Shown here: one piece after another, positions 12,501 through 24,514 of the stretch
Layout of the letters: the number at the start of each line of letters is the position of its first letter
Position numbering within the stretch: the stretch's first letter is position 1
Assembly: GCF_000189635.1 (NCBI RefSeq)
Contig: NW_002476511.1
Span: forward strand, 62,001-126,000
Direction: 5' to 3'
Length of the DNA: 64,000 nucleotides
DNA from: Tetrahymena thermophila SB210
Lineage: Eukaryota > Ciliophora > Oligohymenophorea > Hymenostomatida > Tetrahymenidae
Notes under the pieces: model-generated
Seen by the model: only the letters and a program-made list of their open reading frames with translations
Databases searched by the model: none
Told to the model about the DNA's origin: nothing
Program-made: the position numbers and the translations under genes

Positions 12501-13933
12501 TTTAAACATTATTAAAAGTAAAAATAATAACCATTTGGACATGTTTAGTAGCATTAAAAATTTGTTGCAGTGGGTGAATCTTTAAGTGGATAGTAAGTGC
12601 TTGAACAAGTAGTACAGTTTGTAGAAGAACCAGTACAAATACTGCAAGAAGCATCACATTATAGACATTAGTTTTGTAGAAAGTAAGATCCATTAGGGCA
12701 TATTTAGTAGCATTAAAAGTTAGTTGCTGAAGGAGAAGCTTTATAGGGGTAATAACTATTTGAACATGCAGTACAACTCAAAGAGTTGCCTGTACAAGTA
12801 CTGCAAGAATCATCGCATTTCAGACAATCTTATGAAAATTAATAGTAGCCATCTGGGCATGTCGAATAGCATTAAAAATTAGTGTCTGAAGGCAAAGTTT
12901 TCAATGTGTAATAATTATTTGAGCAGGAAGTACAACTTGTAGAAGTTCCACTACAAGTACTACAAGAGGGATCGCATAACTAACAGACCTATTCAGTAGA
13001 ATTTTAATCAACTTAAGCAAATTTATTGAGACTACAAGTCAAGAAACAGTATTTTTGTTTCTAATCCAAATTATAATTTTAAATGCAAGAAGAGCACTTA
13101 CCAGAATTATCACATGTCAAACAACCAATTGGACACTAAATATTTAAATTTAAAATTTAATTTAATGAAATATTAAAGTTCATAGATTTAAGTTAATTTT
13201 TAAATGCTTCCAGTTTATTTTTCTGATTTAATTAGAAGAAGAAGAAAAACTAAAATATTAAAAATATTTACTTAAAAATAAACTAATATCTCTATATCAC
13301 CCATTTTGTTTTAGGCATTACCAGGAGATAAATATGTTTGAATACAGAATTAACTAGTAACATTATTCAAATTAACAAAATAATACTAAGTAGTTCTAAA
13401 AAAATTGTTAATATTGCAATATTATTGTTCATTTAGTGAGCTAGCTGGTTTTCCTAACTCACTTAGATAATAGTTTGGTAAATCAAAAGCCTAAATTGAG
13501 AACTAAAAGTTAACACCTGGATGTTAATAATAAAATTAGCCATAGGTAATTTAAAAATATGAAATAGGCTGCTTTCCATAAAATATGATACGAGCATCAT
13601 TTTAACTTCTGTCTAAATTATTCGGATTTATTAAGAAGTTTGAATTACATTCTTATTGTTAAAGACTTTAGTTGTAAAAAAAGTGGTCATATCTGTCAAC
13701 TTAAGTGACAATAAATTCAGAGGAAAGTGATGTATTTGAATCGAAAACGCATTGATATCCTATATATTGTTTATTTGTTAGCAAAATAAGTAAAAATATA
13801 TTTTATTCTTATCTATACCTTAATAGGCTTTTGGAGTTACTAATTTTTAAAGTAATTTGGAGCAATTTTAAGCTTCAGAATGAAGAAGAGTAATCACAAA
13901 CCAAAAAATAATTTTACAAAATGATGCTTTCAT
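6509..13933 (-). pseudogene. REJ/GPS polycystin-1-like protein A, disrupted
   Basis: The exon set matches intact gene C: exons 13819-13933, 13272-13759, 10774-13135, 10222-10717, 9909-10116 and 6509-9859. Domains in order are a signal peptide (MKASFCKIIFWFVITLLHSE), an N-terminal domain, furin-like cysteine modules, a REJ region (GLARDYEIQDPNSPQGIQ then LSWTC), a GPS motif (WSSSSCTTFKYS, DCVC), a membrane span (EYVIFWILSFATLLQLG), a Gln/Asn-rich loop, and a polycystin-like block (LSRPLRFSIFYLRIIHSLSI) with later spans. Two lesions lie in exon 3: an in-frame TGA at 12340-12338 where gene C has TGT (Cys), and a 718-bp TA-flanked insertion at 11421-12138. Taking out the insertion and one TA leaves 1642 nt, exactly gene C's exon 3. 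The other exons, including all of REJ and the C-terminus, are open, so inactivation looks recent. In germline DNA the insertion might be removed, but the TGA would remain. Confidence 0.88.
11421..12138. mobile_element. 718-bp non-autonomous TIR element with TA target-site duplication
   Basis: The element lies between two copies of TA (11419-11420 and 12139-12140) inside a cysteine-module exon. Its ends are 25-bp inverted repeats, 20 of 25 identical: left 11421-11445 begins CTACCCTTGC and right 12114-12138 reads CTATTATTTT on the other strand, and both continue into a perfect 15-bp AAAAATGTTGGAAAC. No long frame is seen inside, so it is a MITE-like passenger or a germline-limited segment. A TA duplication is typical of Tc1/mariner-type insertion, and ciliate internal eliminated sequences can also be TA-bounded. 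The paralogous site in gene C (about 41340) has a single TA and no insert. Confidence 0.85.
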
Positions 13934-14826
13934 TATTTAATTATGAAAAAATTGGTTTAAAAATAATTTTCTTTGTCTCTAAAGTTAAAATTCTGTTAAA
14001 GAACTACTTTCTTTTTTAACTATTTATTATGTTAAATTTCAATTTAACTAAACATTATTAAAAGTGAAATAAGATCATAAAGGTGATGAATTAATAAATA
14101 AACAAAACTAATAAATAAACAAACAAACAAACTAATAGTCTTCAAGTTTTTAATTTAAAAAATTGGATGTTAAAATCAGAAATTAACTAATTCAAAATAA
14201 TTAAATATTAAAGCAGTAACTTAAAAAAGATAAAAGCTAATTTAGGTATAATTTTATTTACGTACTAAATTTTATTCGTAATATTGATGGTATTGTGACT
14301 TTGTTAAAAAATAATTAAAGTATTAATCTAAATTTTGGGAGAATAAATCGCTCAAGCACATTTCTAATAATTAATTTAACGCTTAGTTTTTCAAAAAAAT
14401 TAATTAATACTACTTACAATTCATCTAACTAACTAAGATCAGCCTATTACTTAATTTGATTTACTTCTAAGCAGTCCCTATTCTCAAAATGCGCGATTAA
14501 GAATCAAAATTTAGATTTAGTTACAAATTACACTTGCAAATATTGCTTTGTGTCTTTCGCTTTAAAATTAATTAAAACAATATTTTATATTGATTATGAA
14601 TAAAAAATGATCGATTTTTAAATAATATTTTTGATTTATATAGAGAAATTCTTAGTTTAGTAAAACTGGTTATAAAAATAAAATATTAATCAACAGTAAA
14701 TACACAAAGAAGTAATAAAATAGTTAGTAACTAATATTTTAACAACTATTTTCTTCTTAAAAAATCATTATTAATTCTAAGTAATATAAAAAATATTTGT
14801 AAATAATCTAGAGATTTATTGTTTTT

Positions 14827-14961
14827 TCAAGCTTCCTAACATTTTTTTTCTGGTTTTTTAAATAAGACATGGTATTGTATTGATAGCTTTATTTTATGAT
14901 TTTTAATAACTTCTAAAATAACTTGTTCTTAAATGAGCTTTCTCTAAATAATAGAAGACAT
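14827..14961 (-). pseudogene. Small Lys/Gln-rich ORF relic, copy 1 (44 codons)
   Basis: The frame starts MSSIIQRKLIQEQVILEVIK and stops at TGA 14829-14827. It aligns to the longer copies at 34066-34305 and 43985-44181 but lacks their middle third. The family is unrecognised. It may be a degraded exon of an ancestral gene that was carried along with the REJ unit. Confidence 0.35.
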
Positions 14962-15549
14962 TTATATACTTTTTGATGTAAATAAGAAAGATCTTCTATT
15001 TAAAAAGAAATTCAACATTAAATTTTACTAAAAAATATTGATTTGCTACAATAAAATGCTCTTATATAGGTTTATTAGCCACAAAGTTATTAAATATGAT
15101 TGTTAGTAATAAAATTGTTGGCATGCTAAAATATTTACTAAAATTTAAATAAATAAAATTAGAATTTTTATATAAAGTTTTTATATGAAAAATAAATAGC
15201 CTAATCTCTCAAATTTAAGATTTACAGATGTGAAAAAATAATCTATTGGGAATTTATTCTTTTCAAATATTAGCAACCATTTATTTTATGATTCCTAATT
15301 TAGTTTTTTTTAAAAAATATGGTATTTAATAATTTTACCAAAATAATAAATCCAAATACTATTCCATAAGTAATCACTGAACTAATTTAAATTCAAGCAC
15401 AAAAAAGAATATAAAAAAATAGAAAACTTAAATATAATCAATAAAAATCAAAAGGTTCTTGAATATTAATCCAAATAAAAGACTAATCTTTTAATTATTA
15501 CTAATTTGTTTATGATAGAATAAATTGGCAATGACTTTGCCCAACGAAA

Positions 15550-15910
15550 TATATATTTGAATTATCAATATGAACAGAAATAATTTCTAAATTATTAATC
15601 TTGAATATTCCTATGTAGCAAATAATTAAAAGTAATCCAAGCTAATAAACTTAATAAAGTGGTTGAATAATCAAAACATGATTAATAATAAATCATATAA
15701 AAATAAGAAAACGATAAGTAAATAATAGTGGTAATAAATTAATTGCAAATAAGCTGACTTTAATTTCTTATGACTTATTTTTTCTTTCTTACACTTCTAA
15801 TTTATTGATCTAATTTCCTATTAAAAAATTTATATCACATAATTAAAAAAACCCTATCAGGTTTTTATAAAACCTTACAGTCACAAAACACAAGGATAAA
15901 AACGATTCAA
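15550..15910. repeat. Spacer block, copy 1 of 4
   Basis: Shared with 28765-29060, 34545-34870 and 44415-44715. Recognisable pieces are TTGAATTATCAATATGAACA, then AAGTGGTTGAATAA, then a segment ending near AACCTTACAGTCACAAA. Each copy lies between a REJ-family or family-2 start and the next gene's 3' side, which marks it as part of the duplicated segments. No function apparent. Confidence 0.65.
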
Positions 15911-16876
15911 TCTATGAGAAAGATATAAAGTAGAAAATTTTAGTATATTTTGGCTATTAACATTAAAAATACAAACTAGATTGAGCGTTTTTTGAAAGAT
16001 TTATCTTTTTGAAACTATTAAAGAATGAACTAAAATATTTTAAACTATCTTAATGCAATATTAAAACAATTAAATTTATATTGCTCTCATATTTATAAGC
16101 GAGTTATATATTATTGATTTTCAAATACGTTTTTACAATATTTAAATTAAATTAGTTCAAATTTTTTTATCATATTTATTTATTATAAAATATTTTATTT
16201 TGTTTAGATATTTACTGAATCAATCAATATGATCTACTCTTTTACTTAAATTTGTAAATATTTATAAATACATATTAAATATATATTTTTTGAAAAATAG
16301 AGTTTAAAAGGAGAAATTAAGTGTCCATAATATCTTTAAAAGTATAAACTAGTCAATATATTTTAGAAAAAAACATTTTTTGATATGACTTTGTAATACG
16401 AATACATATTTTATAAGTCTTTATATAATATTCATAGAATTTAATCGTTATAAATATGATATTTGAAGCAATTCATACATTATATTTCATAGTTGGGGTA
16501 TTTTTACTAATATTTAAATTAGATTAGATAATTTTTTTTTCACCATATTTATTAATATAAAATATTTTTTTGTCTTTAATATATGGTTTCATAATTAGTT
16601 AGTACAGTTTATTTCCTTAATTTAATTTTATAAAATATGTTTCTTTGTTTTAATTTTTTTCAAAATATATTAGGCGCTATTAATAATTTTTGTTAAAATA
16701 TTTACTATCTATCTATTCTCCAATTTTATCATAAAATTTTATTAATTTAAATGGGGAAAAAATAATTTATTTATTAATAAACGAATTAAAGAAATATATT
16801 ACTATTTATATTTAATAAACAAAAATATAAAAATAAGAATTAAAGAATATCGTTTCGTTTTTATAATATTAATATA

Positions 16877-19800
16877 TCATTTTATAATTAGTTTCCTTAC
16901 TAAAGTTCTATTTTTAGATTATTTTTTAAACTTAAATGAAAAAGGGTTATTAATTTTTTAGATAGTCAAATTATTTTAATTTGATAAGCTTTCATGTCTA
17001 AATATTTATTAGTATAATTATAACTCTAATAATTCAAACCTTTCATTCTACTTCTTCTGCTTCAATTTTACTTACACTACATCATAAATTTTAGTTAATA
17101 TTAAAAGTACTGTATAAATTGGCTGTAGGAGCAATACAACTTAAATATTTATAGATATTATTAAACTTAGCTAAGAGATAGTGTATTCGTAATCAGTATA
17201 ATCAGGCTTTGAGCAATAAAAATTTACAATAAAGAACTCTATATAAAGAGTAAACCAGAAAAAATAATTTACCATAAAGTAAATATTAGTTAGCTTAGAT
17301 ATAAATGGTCTCAACATAACTACCATAATTAGTTAAATAAAAGAAAGGTTAATTGATATTATGCTTATAGTCATCCATGAAGAGCTTAATTAAATAAAAT
17401 AGGTAGGCAAGATAAAAGTTTCCAAAAAAAAGTTGATCAATAGGTAGTATCTTCTATATTTACATTCATAAATTGTTTCATTCTGAATTTTTTCTCTATT
17501 AATAATTTAGAATGTTCTATTTTTTTTATCTTCGATTTTTATATTTAAGAAGTAAATCAGATATTTAAATATTAAAATAGATATCAAAATTAAAATTAGG
17601 ATTAGGCACTATTAAATTTTTTTATTTTCTATACTGTTACTCACAAAATATTTTAATTATGCGTTGATTGAAACTATGAATATTAGAATGCATAGCTAAA
17701 AATGTTAAACTAAAAATGAGCTAATTAAATAATCGTATATTTTAACTGATATATTTTGAATACTTTTATTTTATACTCTTTCTATTAGAATATAAAATAA
17801 AATAAAAACTAAGAGGTTAATCATAAACAGTATTACTCCTGAGCCACTATTATATACAATTTCATCTGGTAAATCAGCTGAATAGAATTTAGAATCATAA
17901 AATTAAATCTATTCTTAATTTAAATAACTTTTAAATAGATTTAAAAATGAAAACTTTTAAGATGGTAACTAACCTATTATTTTGTAATTAACAAAAAAAT
18001 TTTTATTTAATTATGAGAAATTACTATTAAATTATTTGATTTTTACTTTTTAAATCCTTTGATGGGATGAAAACTAAAGCAGGTAAGTTAATATCGACTA
18101 ATATAAGAAAGCTAAGTTTTTAAATAGAAATTCCTTGAGTTACAATAGAAAAACTTTATGTATTTAAAACTCCAGAAACTAATGTTTAAGTATATGAGCT
18201 ATAACTAGATATTTCAGAGCTAGTTTTTGAAGATTAATTTATCTAATTAATTTAATCTTGGCTCAAAATAGGATCTTTATATTCTAAATAAATCTATTCA
18301 CATTTAGAGTTAATTAAAATAAATCCTTCTAAGCAAACAGTAATTTAGTCTTTACTATTTCCTTCATCTGCTTAACATGTGATTAGACATGAGTTACACT
18401 CTTAACTGTTTTTAAAATATAATTTATTAATTTATCAAGCCAAATAACAATAATGAAAAAGAAAGAACTAACTTCAAATGAAATTAAAATAAATAAATTT
18501 TAATTATACCTTGAGTTAAATCCATTTATTTAGCATAAATTACATTATTCATCTGAAAATAGCTTATAACCAGGTGAACACTGTTAACATTTAGAAGAAT
18601 TTTCACAAACATAACAATTAGATGAGCACTAGCCGCATCTATTCCCATCTAATTAATAGTTATATAATCCATTTATATTTTCACATAAACCACATGAACC
18701 GTCTGGAAATAAATAATAACCATTTTAGCACTTCTAACAGATAGTAGCATCTTAACAAATTTAACAATTTGATTAGCATTTCCCACATTTTTTTCCATTA
18801 ATTTTATCGATGTAAAATCCATTTTAAACTCCACATAAATTACATGATCCATCTGAAAATAAGAAATAACCTGGTAAGCATAGCTAACAAATATTAGAAT
18901 CTTAGCAAACTTAACAATTAGATTTGCATTTAACACATCTATTTCCATTCAATTCATATCTATAAAACCCATTTTAAGTGTTACACTAATCGCATGATCC
19001 ATCTGGATATAAGTAATAATCTTTCAAACACTTTAAACATTTAGAAGAGTTTTGACAAATTTAGCAATTAGATTAGCATGAACCACATCTATTTCCATCT
19101 TAATAATATTTGTAAAATCCGTTTTATTTATCACATAAATTGCATGAACCATCAGCAAATAAATAATAACCTACTTAGCATTACTAACAACTGTTAGAGT
19201 TTTGGCATAATTTACAATTTTATTAGCATTAATCACATTTATCACCATTCAATTAATTTTTATAAAAACCATTCCATATTTCGCAGGTATTGCATAATCC
19301 ATCTGGAAATAAATAAAAACCACTTGAGCATTATAAGCACTTAGTAGAGTCTATACAAATTGAGCAATAAGATGGACAATTACCACACTTATCTCCATTT
19401 AAAGAATATTTATAAAACCCATTTTTTATATCACATGTATTGCATGATCCATCCAAAAATAAATAAAAATCTTTTGAACACTGTTAGCATTTAGTTGAAT
19501 CTTAACAAACTTAACAATTAGATGAGCATTTACCACACTTATCTACATTTAAAGAATATTTGTAAAATCCATTTTATATATCGCATTAATTGCATGACCC
19601 ATCCGAAAATAAGTAAAAACCGCTTGAGCACTGTTAGCATTTAGTTGAGTCTTAACAAACTTAACAATTAGATGAGCACTTACCACACTTATCTCCGTTT
19701 AAAGAATATTTATAATATCCATTTTATATATCACACTAACTACATGACCCATCTGGAAATAAATAATAGCCAGATGAACATAGCAAGCAATTAGTAGAAC

Positions 19801-21796
19801 TTTCACAAGTATCGCAATTAGATTAACATTAAATACACTTATTTGCATTCATGTAATATTTATTTTTACATATACACTTGCTTTAAGTAAAAGTAGCATT
19901 TGGATCACAAATACATTGCTAATTATTATTGTCAACTTAAGCGAAATCAGGACAAGTATTTACACATTTATTATCAAGTTAAAGGAAGTAGCCTGAAATA
20001 CAAGTTTAACATATTTATTTTTCTGAGCATTTTACACAATTAGAAGGGCAGCATTATCTTGGATCTTAAGCAGAGCAATAAGGACACTAAGATGGACAAT
20101 AAAGAGTATTTATATCTAAAAGATAGAAATTAGTGTCTCTCTTTAAAAATATTAAATTTCCCTATTTTAGTAAAAATAGAAATTTTAAAGAATTCTAAAA
20201 AGTAAATTTAAAAATTAACTTGCTAAAAGTTGTAATAATGTTATTAAATGTTAGGCAGCTAGTAATGATTGGAAGTCAGAAAAGAAGTAACTAATTTAAC
20301 ATTCACACTTGCAGATTGTGAATCATAAGTTACTCTATAAAAATAGTTTTGGATATATACATTATTCTAATTATTAAATTTTTTAATTTTAATATTTGGT
20401 CATTTTAAAATAATAAATAGACTTACTATATACTAAATAATATCCAAAGGATTATCGGTATTTAATAATTTATCTCCTGTTACTGGAATTGTGCTTAATG
20501 TAAATGCATCGAAAAATACAAATTAACTTTTTTTATGGTCATATGTAAAAATTAAACTTATCTAATTAATTTTTTGTAATGTTTAATTAATAAAACAATT
20601 TTTTTAAAAATAAAAATTGTTAATTACTCCATCTGTATCAAAAACTTAAGAAATAATAGCTTAATTTGCACTATTTATACCTAAATCTAATAATTTTGTA
20701 CACTCAAATGTATCCTAGCTCAGAATTGCTTTGCAAAATTTATTATCTATCAGAAATAAATCGAATTTATACTTTTTTAAAAGAATAATATTTAATTAAT
20801 TTTTGATTATTTTTATTTTTCAAATTTAAAATGATATTATATTTCATGTATGTTAATTTTATTGTAAAAGAATCATTTAAATAACAAAAAAATTAATTTT
20901 AAAAATTAAAATACTTGAAAAAAAATTAAGGAATGAATTGATAAATAAATAATTTTCTACATTAAACAATAATAATGTTTGTAGGTCTTTGGTTTGAGGT
21001 TTAAAGTTAGTATAAACATTATTTTTATAGACAATATAGTTGTTATCAATCACCAAATATGCTTAGTGCATAAAGTAATCTTTAGCATAAATTAAATCTT
21101 TAGAATTTTTTAGTTTTTGAAATGAGTCTCCTCGAATAAATTTATGTGGTGCATAACTGCTAGTACAGTAGCAATAGTAAAGCGAGCCCTAATTATATAT
21201 GTAAAAATATTTAAATATTGATTTATATTTTTCTAAAAAATTTATTTGATTTTACATAATTTGTGACAAAGGGTTAATTACATTATTAACTAGTTCCAAA
21301 AGAGAGTTTCTAAAGATACCCTTGCTAATTACTAGTAAGAAGATTTAAATCAATTTCATAGTAAAAATATTCGAGCTTGATAAAAAAGATAAGCTTCTAT
21401 TAACTCTTTTTAATTAAAATGTGAGTTAAATCTATCCTATCTGAAAAAATTGAGTGTTTATATTTTATAGTAAGTAGGAACCATAACTAAAACCAGCACC
21501 TGAGACAGGTGATGAATCAATCAAACCATTTATTATATAGCTCGTGACTATATTTCTATTTTAATCCAAAGTACTATATCTCCATTAACTATTTTCTGAA
21601 GTTTTATAAATAATTGCGCTTTTTTCCTAAAAACATGTATGTAAATGTTTATTTCCTATTTTATTTATTGTAAATTAATAAGGATTACTTAAATGAAGTA
21701 AACTGAATTCGTAATCTAAATCGGCAAATCAATACAAGATATTAAACTTAATAATAAGTTAATTAAAACAAAATAAAGATATGAGAGAGTTATCAT
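16877..21796 (-). CDS. Cysteine-rich seven-span protein, family 2 (1394 aa if spliced)
   Basis: The start at 21796 gives a signal peptide (MITLSYLYFVLINLLLSLIS, then C). Exons resolved: 21689-21796, 21462-21626, 21256-21405, 20961-21188, 20628-20771, then two more, the cysteine exon 18510-20161 (1652 nt), 18047-18405 (359 nt) and the terminal exon 16877-17973 (1097 nt, TGA at 16877-16879). The cysteine exon holds nine modules of about 50 residues (CGKCSSNCQVCQDSTKCQQC, then SSGFYLFSDGSC), a furin/growth-factor-receptor type repeat. The terminal 364 residues carry about seven hydrophobic spans and a short Lys-rich tail. Exon lengths equal those of the paralogue at 46700-51611, except that exon 1 is one codon shorter. 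The one defect seen is at the second intron (21406-21461): its donor reads AT instead of GT at 21461-21460, and keeping that intron shifts the frame. Likely a plasma-membrane protein; ligand unknown. Confidence 0.82.
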
Positions 21797-22199
21797 TTGG
21801 ATATCTGTCTTATTTTAACTAATCCAGCTTTTAAGTGTAATTGCTTGTTATTTCTTTTTATGTTCTATTATTTAACTATTTTTTAATTTTCTATTTTTTA
21901 ACATAAAAAGTATCTTATATATCAACCATAGATAAATAAATAAGCTGATTAACTTTTTAATAATTGTTAATTACTTTTAATCAAATTAATTGAACATGTT
22001 TGACTAGAATTATTAAAAATAAATACCACATTATATCTAGTACATATTATTTATATCTATCATTAAATCATAGATACACCATAAGCTATCCTAAGTGAAA
22101 ACCTATGTTTACAATCTTACATTAAAAAAAAATTAAATTTTTTCTAGTAAAAATGTATGATTTTTTTATAAAAAAAATGTTTATTTATAAAAATATAAG
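21797..22199. other. Spacer upstream of family-2 gene
   Basis: A+T-rich and related to 51612-52010, the upstream flank of the sister gene at 46700-51611. It should contain the promoter of the gene starting at 21796. No motif could be assigned. Confidence 0.45.
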
Positions 22200-24060
22200 G
22201 TAATATTAATTTTAACTCCACACAATCTTATTTATATTTAGCTATTTTAGAAATTTTATTCTTCTAATTTAGCTTGTTGAAAAGTAATATTTATTGGTAA
22301 AAGTATATGATGAGGAATGATCACAAATTTAAATTTAATATTTTTTTTAAATTCTTTTTATATTTGTACAATATATTTTTCCATATTAATAACTTGTTTT
22401 TTAGACTGCAAATTTATCCTAGTTTTATTTTGAATGCAAAAGCTATTAATAATTTAATTCTGTTGATTGCATTCAATAAAATACATTTTATTGTTTTTCC
22501 TTCAATTTATCTTTTTAAAATCAAATAATTATACTAAAATTAATAGAAACCCATAAATTAATTATAAGAGCAAAATACTAAAATTAGACTAGAAAAACTA
22601 ATAGCACTTTATTAATTCTAATAATATCTAATAATGAGACTTTGAACAATAGGAGCTTATAATTAAGTTTTCAGTAAATAGAGTAAGCCATAAAAAATGG
22701 TTTATAATAAAAAAAGCATTTTTAAGCTTAGAAATAAATGGTCTGTAAATAATAGCAATACTTAATTAGATTAAAAAAGTAAGATTTGATAAATTTTTTG
22801 GTTCTAAATTTTATCTCTATTAATAATGTAAAAAATCTTTATTTAGCTATTTTTGAGTGGTCTATTTAGATACTAGAACAGATATAAGAATGTTTAAAAG
22901 AAAATTACAATCAATAGAATAGAAAGACATAAGTTCATTTCTTTACTTTCAATATTTTTGTTTATGAAATATTTTATTTATACATTGATACCAACTACAA
23001 AAATTAAGATGCAAAGCTAGAAGTATTATATTACAAATGAACTTATGAGATTATCATATAATTTAGTAGATACATTTTAAATAAATTTATTTTATACTTT
23101 TTCTATTAATAAATAAAATAGAACAAATTAATCTTTGTTTAAAACTGAATTCTTTAATACTAGATAAACTTATTAACATTATTTCTTTATTAAAAAAAAT
23201 CCATCATAGCAACTTGTACATTATTATTAACTACTTCCTTCACAAGTTAAACGCAATAAATTGTAAGTTATTCAGTTATTGTTACTTTTTTCAAAAAAAT
23301 ATTTTTAAAAATTATTTATTCATTTATGCTAAAAATATTAGTTTAATAAAAATTAGTACTAATTAAGAATTTAAGCGAAGTATTTTTTTAATTTTTACTT
23401 GATATAAAACCCTTTCTGAATATCACACCCGTTTGGATACAAATAGAAAAATCATGAGCATTACTAACATTTTGATGAGTTTATTTTAAAAAACATCACA
23501 ATTAGATTTTAATACTAATTACCATTTAAATAATAAGTATTATTGCGTTTACACCTTTTATTTATAAAATTAGCGTTTGTGTCACATATAAACTTTTCAA
23601 ATTAATAGAAATAAGACAAGTTTTAATACATATTTGATCTTTTTATACCATATATTCAGGACTACAAGTAAAACAAGTTTATTCGTCATTACATTCAAAG
23701 CAATTTGAACTATAGGATTAATTATTATTTTAAATAGGACAATGTTAATAACCAGCTCGGCAATAAAGTAATAAAGAGAAATAAATATTTAAAATCAATT
23801 TTTTACAATTTTAAAAAAAAACAAATAAAATTATTTTTTTTTTAGTTTTAAAAGCAAAGATATTTTAATATCAATATATGAAAATTTATGTATTAAAATT
23901 TTTAAGATATAACATAATATAGTAAAGATGAAGTTATTAATTTAATATTAAGATTTGCTGACTATGAATTTTTAGTAACTGCATAAAGATTAGAAATAAT
24001 TTCATAATTTTCTACTATATTAATATTCTATCTTTAATTTTTTGTAATTTAAAATATAAT
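22200..24060 (-). pseudogene. Decayed short family-2 gene (homologue of 53046-56782)
   Basis: This is collinear with the two short family-2 genes but heavily broken. From the 3' end it keeps the last membrane spans (22560-23100), but about 110 bp are missing from the terminal exon near 22780-22800. About 470 bp that would hold the first span and most of the preceding exon are missing near 23110-23145. Cysteine-module remnants lie at 23140-23260 and 23400-23770, with several cysteines lost. The signal-peptide and ectodomain exons are gone: sequence matching 61960 jumps near 24000 to sequence matching 63880. The plus-strand frame at 22307-22528 is antisense to the dead membrane exon. Clearly a relic; exact ends are approximate. 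Confidence 0.8.
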
Positions 24061-24514
24061 ATTCTACTATGTGATATAAATTAATAAATAAATGAATAAA
24101 AAATATTTATCTATTTAATGTCTTGAAATCAACTAATTTTATATTAATTTATAAATAATTATCACTTTCAAAAGTTATTTTTGGAATATAAAAAATTATA
24201 AAATATTTAGAAAAATCATTATGTATATAATCTTTATCTATTTATTTACTTGAAAGAAAAAATTATGGATGTGATTTTTAGAGATTAAAATTAGTTTTAA
24301 AAAAATATTTTTTATTCAAAATAAATATGATAATAATAATAAAGTTTTTAATAAAGTTAATAATAAAATTTTTCATAAAGTTAATAATAAATAAATTTAA
24401 AATAAAAATTTAAATAGAGTAAAATTAATTTAATGAATGATTTATAAAACAATTAAAAAATATATTACTTTTTAAATTTTACTAAAAAAATACAAAAACA
24501 AGAATTAAATAATA
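24061..24514. other. A+T-rich spacer
   Basis: Related to 57130-57490, the region upstream of the short family-2 gene at 53046-56782, so it is the left-over upstream flank of the relic beside it. A small imperfect repeat built on AATAAAGTTAATAATAAA lies at 24331-24395. The last 40 bases resemble the 3' flank of the full-length family-2 genes. Confidence 0.5.

Larger units (their letters stand above)
13934..16876. other. Spacer between REJ gene A and family-2 gene; mostly duplicated sequence
   Basis: The stretch 14020-14470 matches 33380-33790 and 43370-43640 (upstream flank of REJ genes), 14780-15050 matches 34080-34400 and 43980-44260 (small ORF relic), and 15550-15910 is one of four copies of a common spacer block. 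There are tetranucleotide runs of AAAC/AAAT near 14100-14140. The remainder, 15910-16876, is A+T-rich, and I see nothing codable in it. Confidence 0.6.

Noticed and set aside
12502..12693. Short hydrophobic minus-strand frames here and at 31701, 32019, 41137 and 41704
   Set aside because: Out-of-frame readings of the cysteine modules. Their mutual similarity simply reflects the duplicated modules beneath.
21406..21461. AT...AG intron as a minor (AT-AC) spliceosome intron
   Set aside because: The intron ends in AG, is 56 bp, and the three sister genes compared have GT at the same place, so a point mutation is simpler.
22307..22528. Plus-strand frame of 73 codons
   Set aside because: Antisense to the decayed membrane exon of the family-2 relic.
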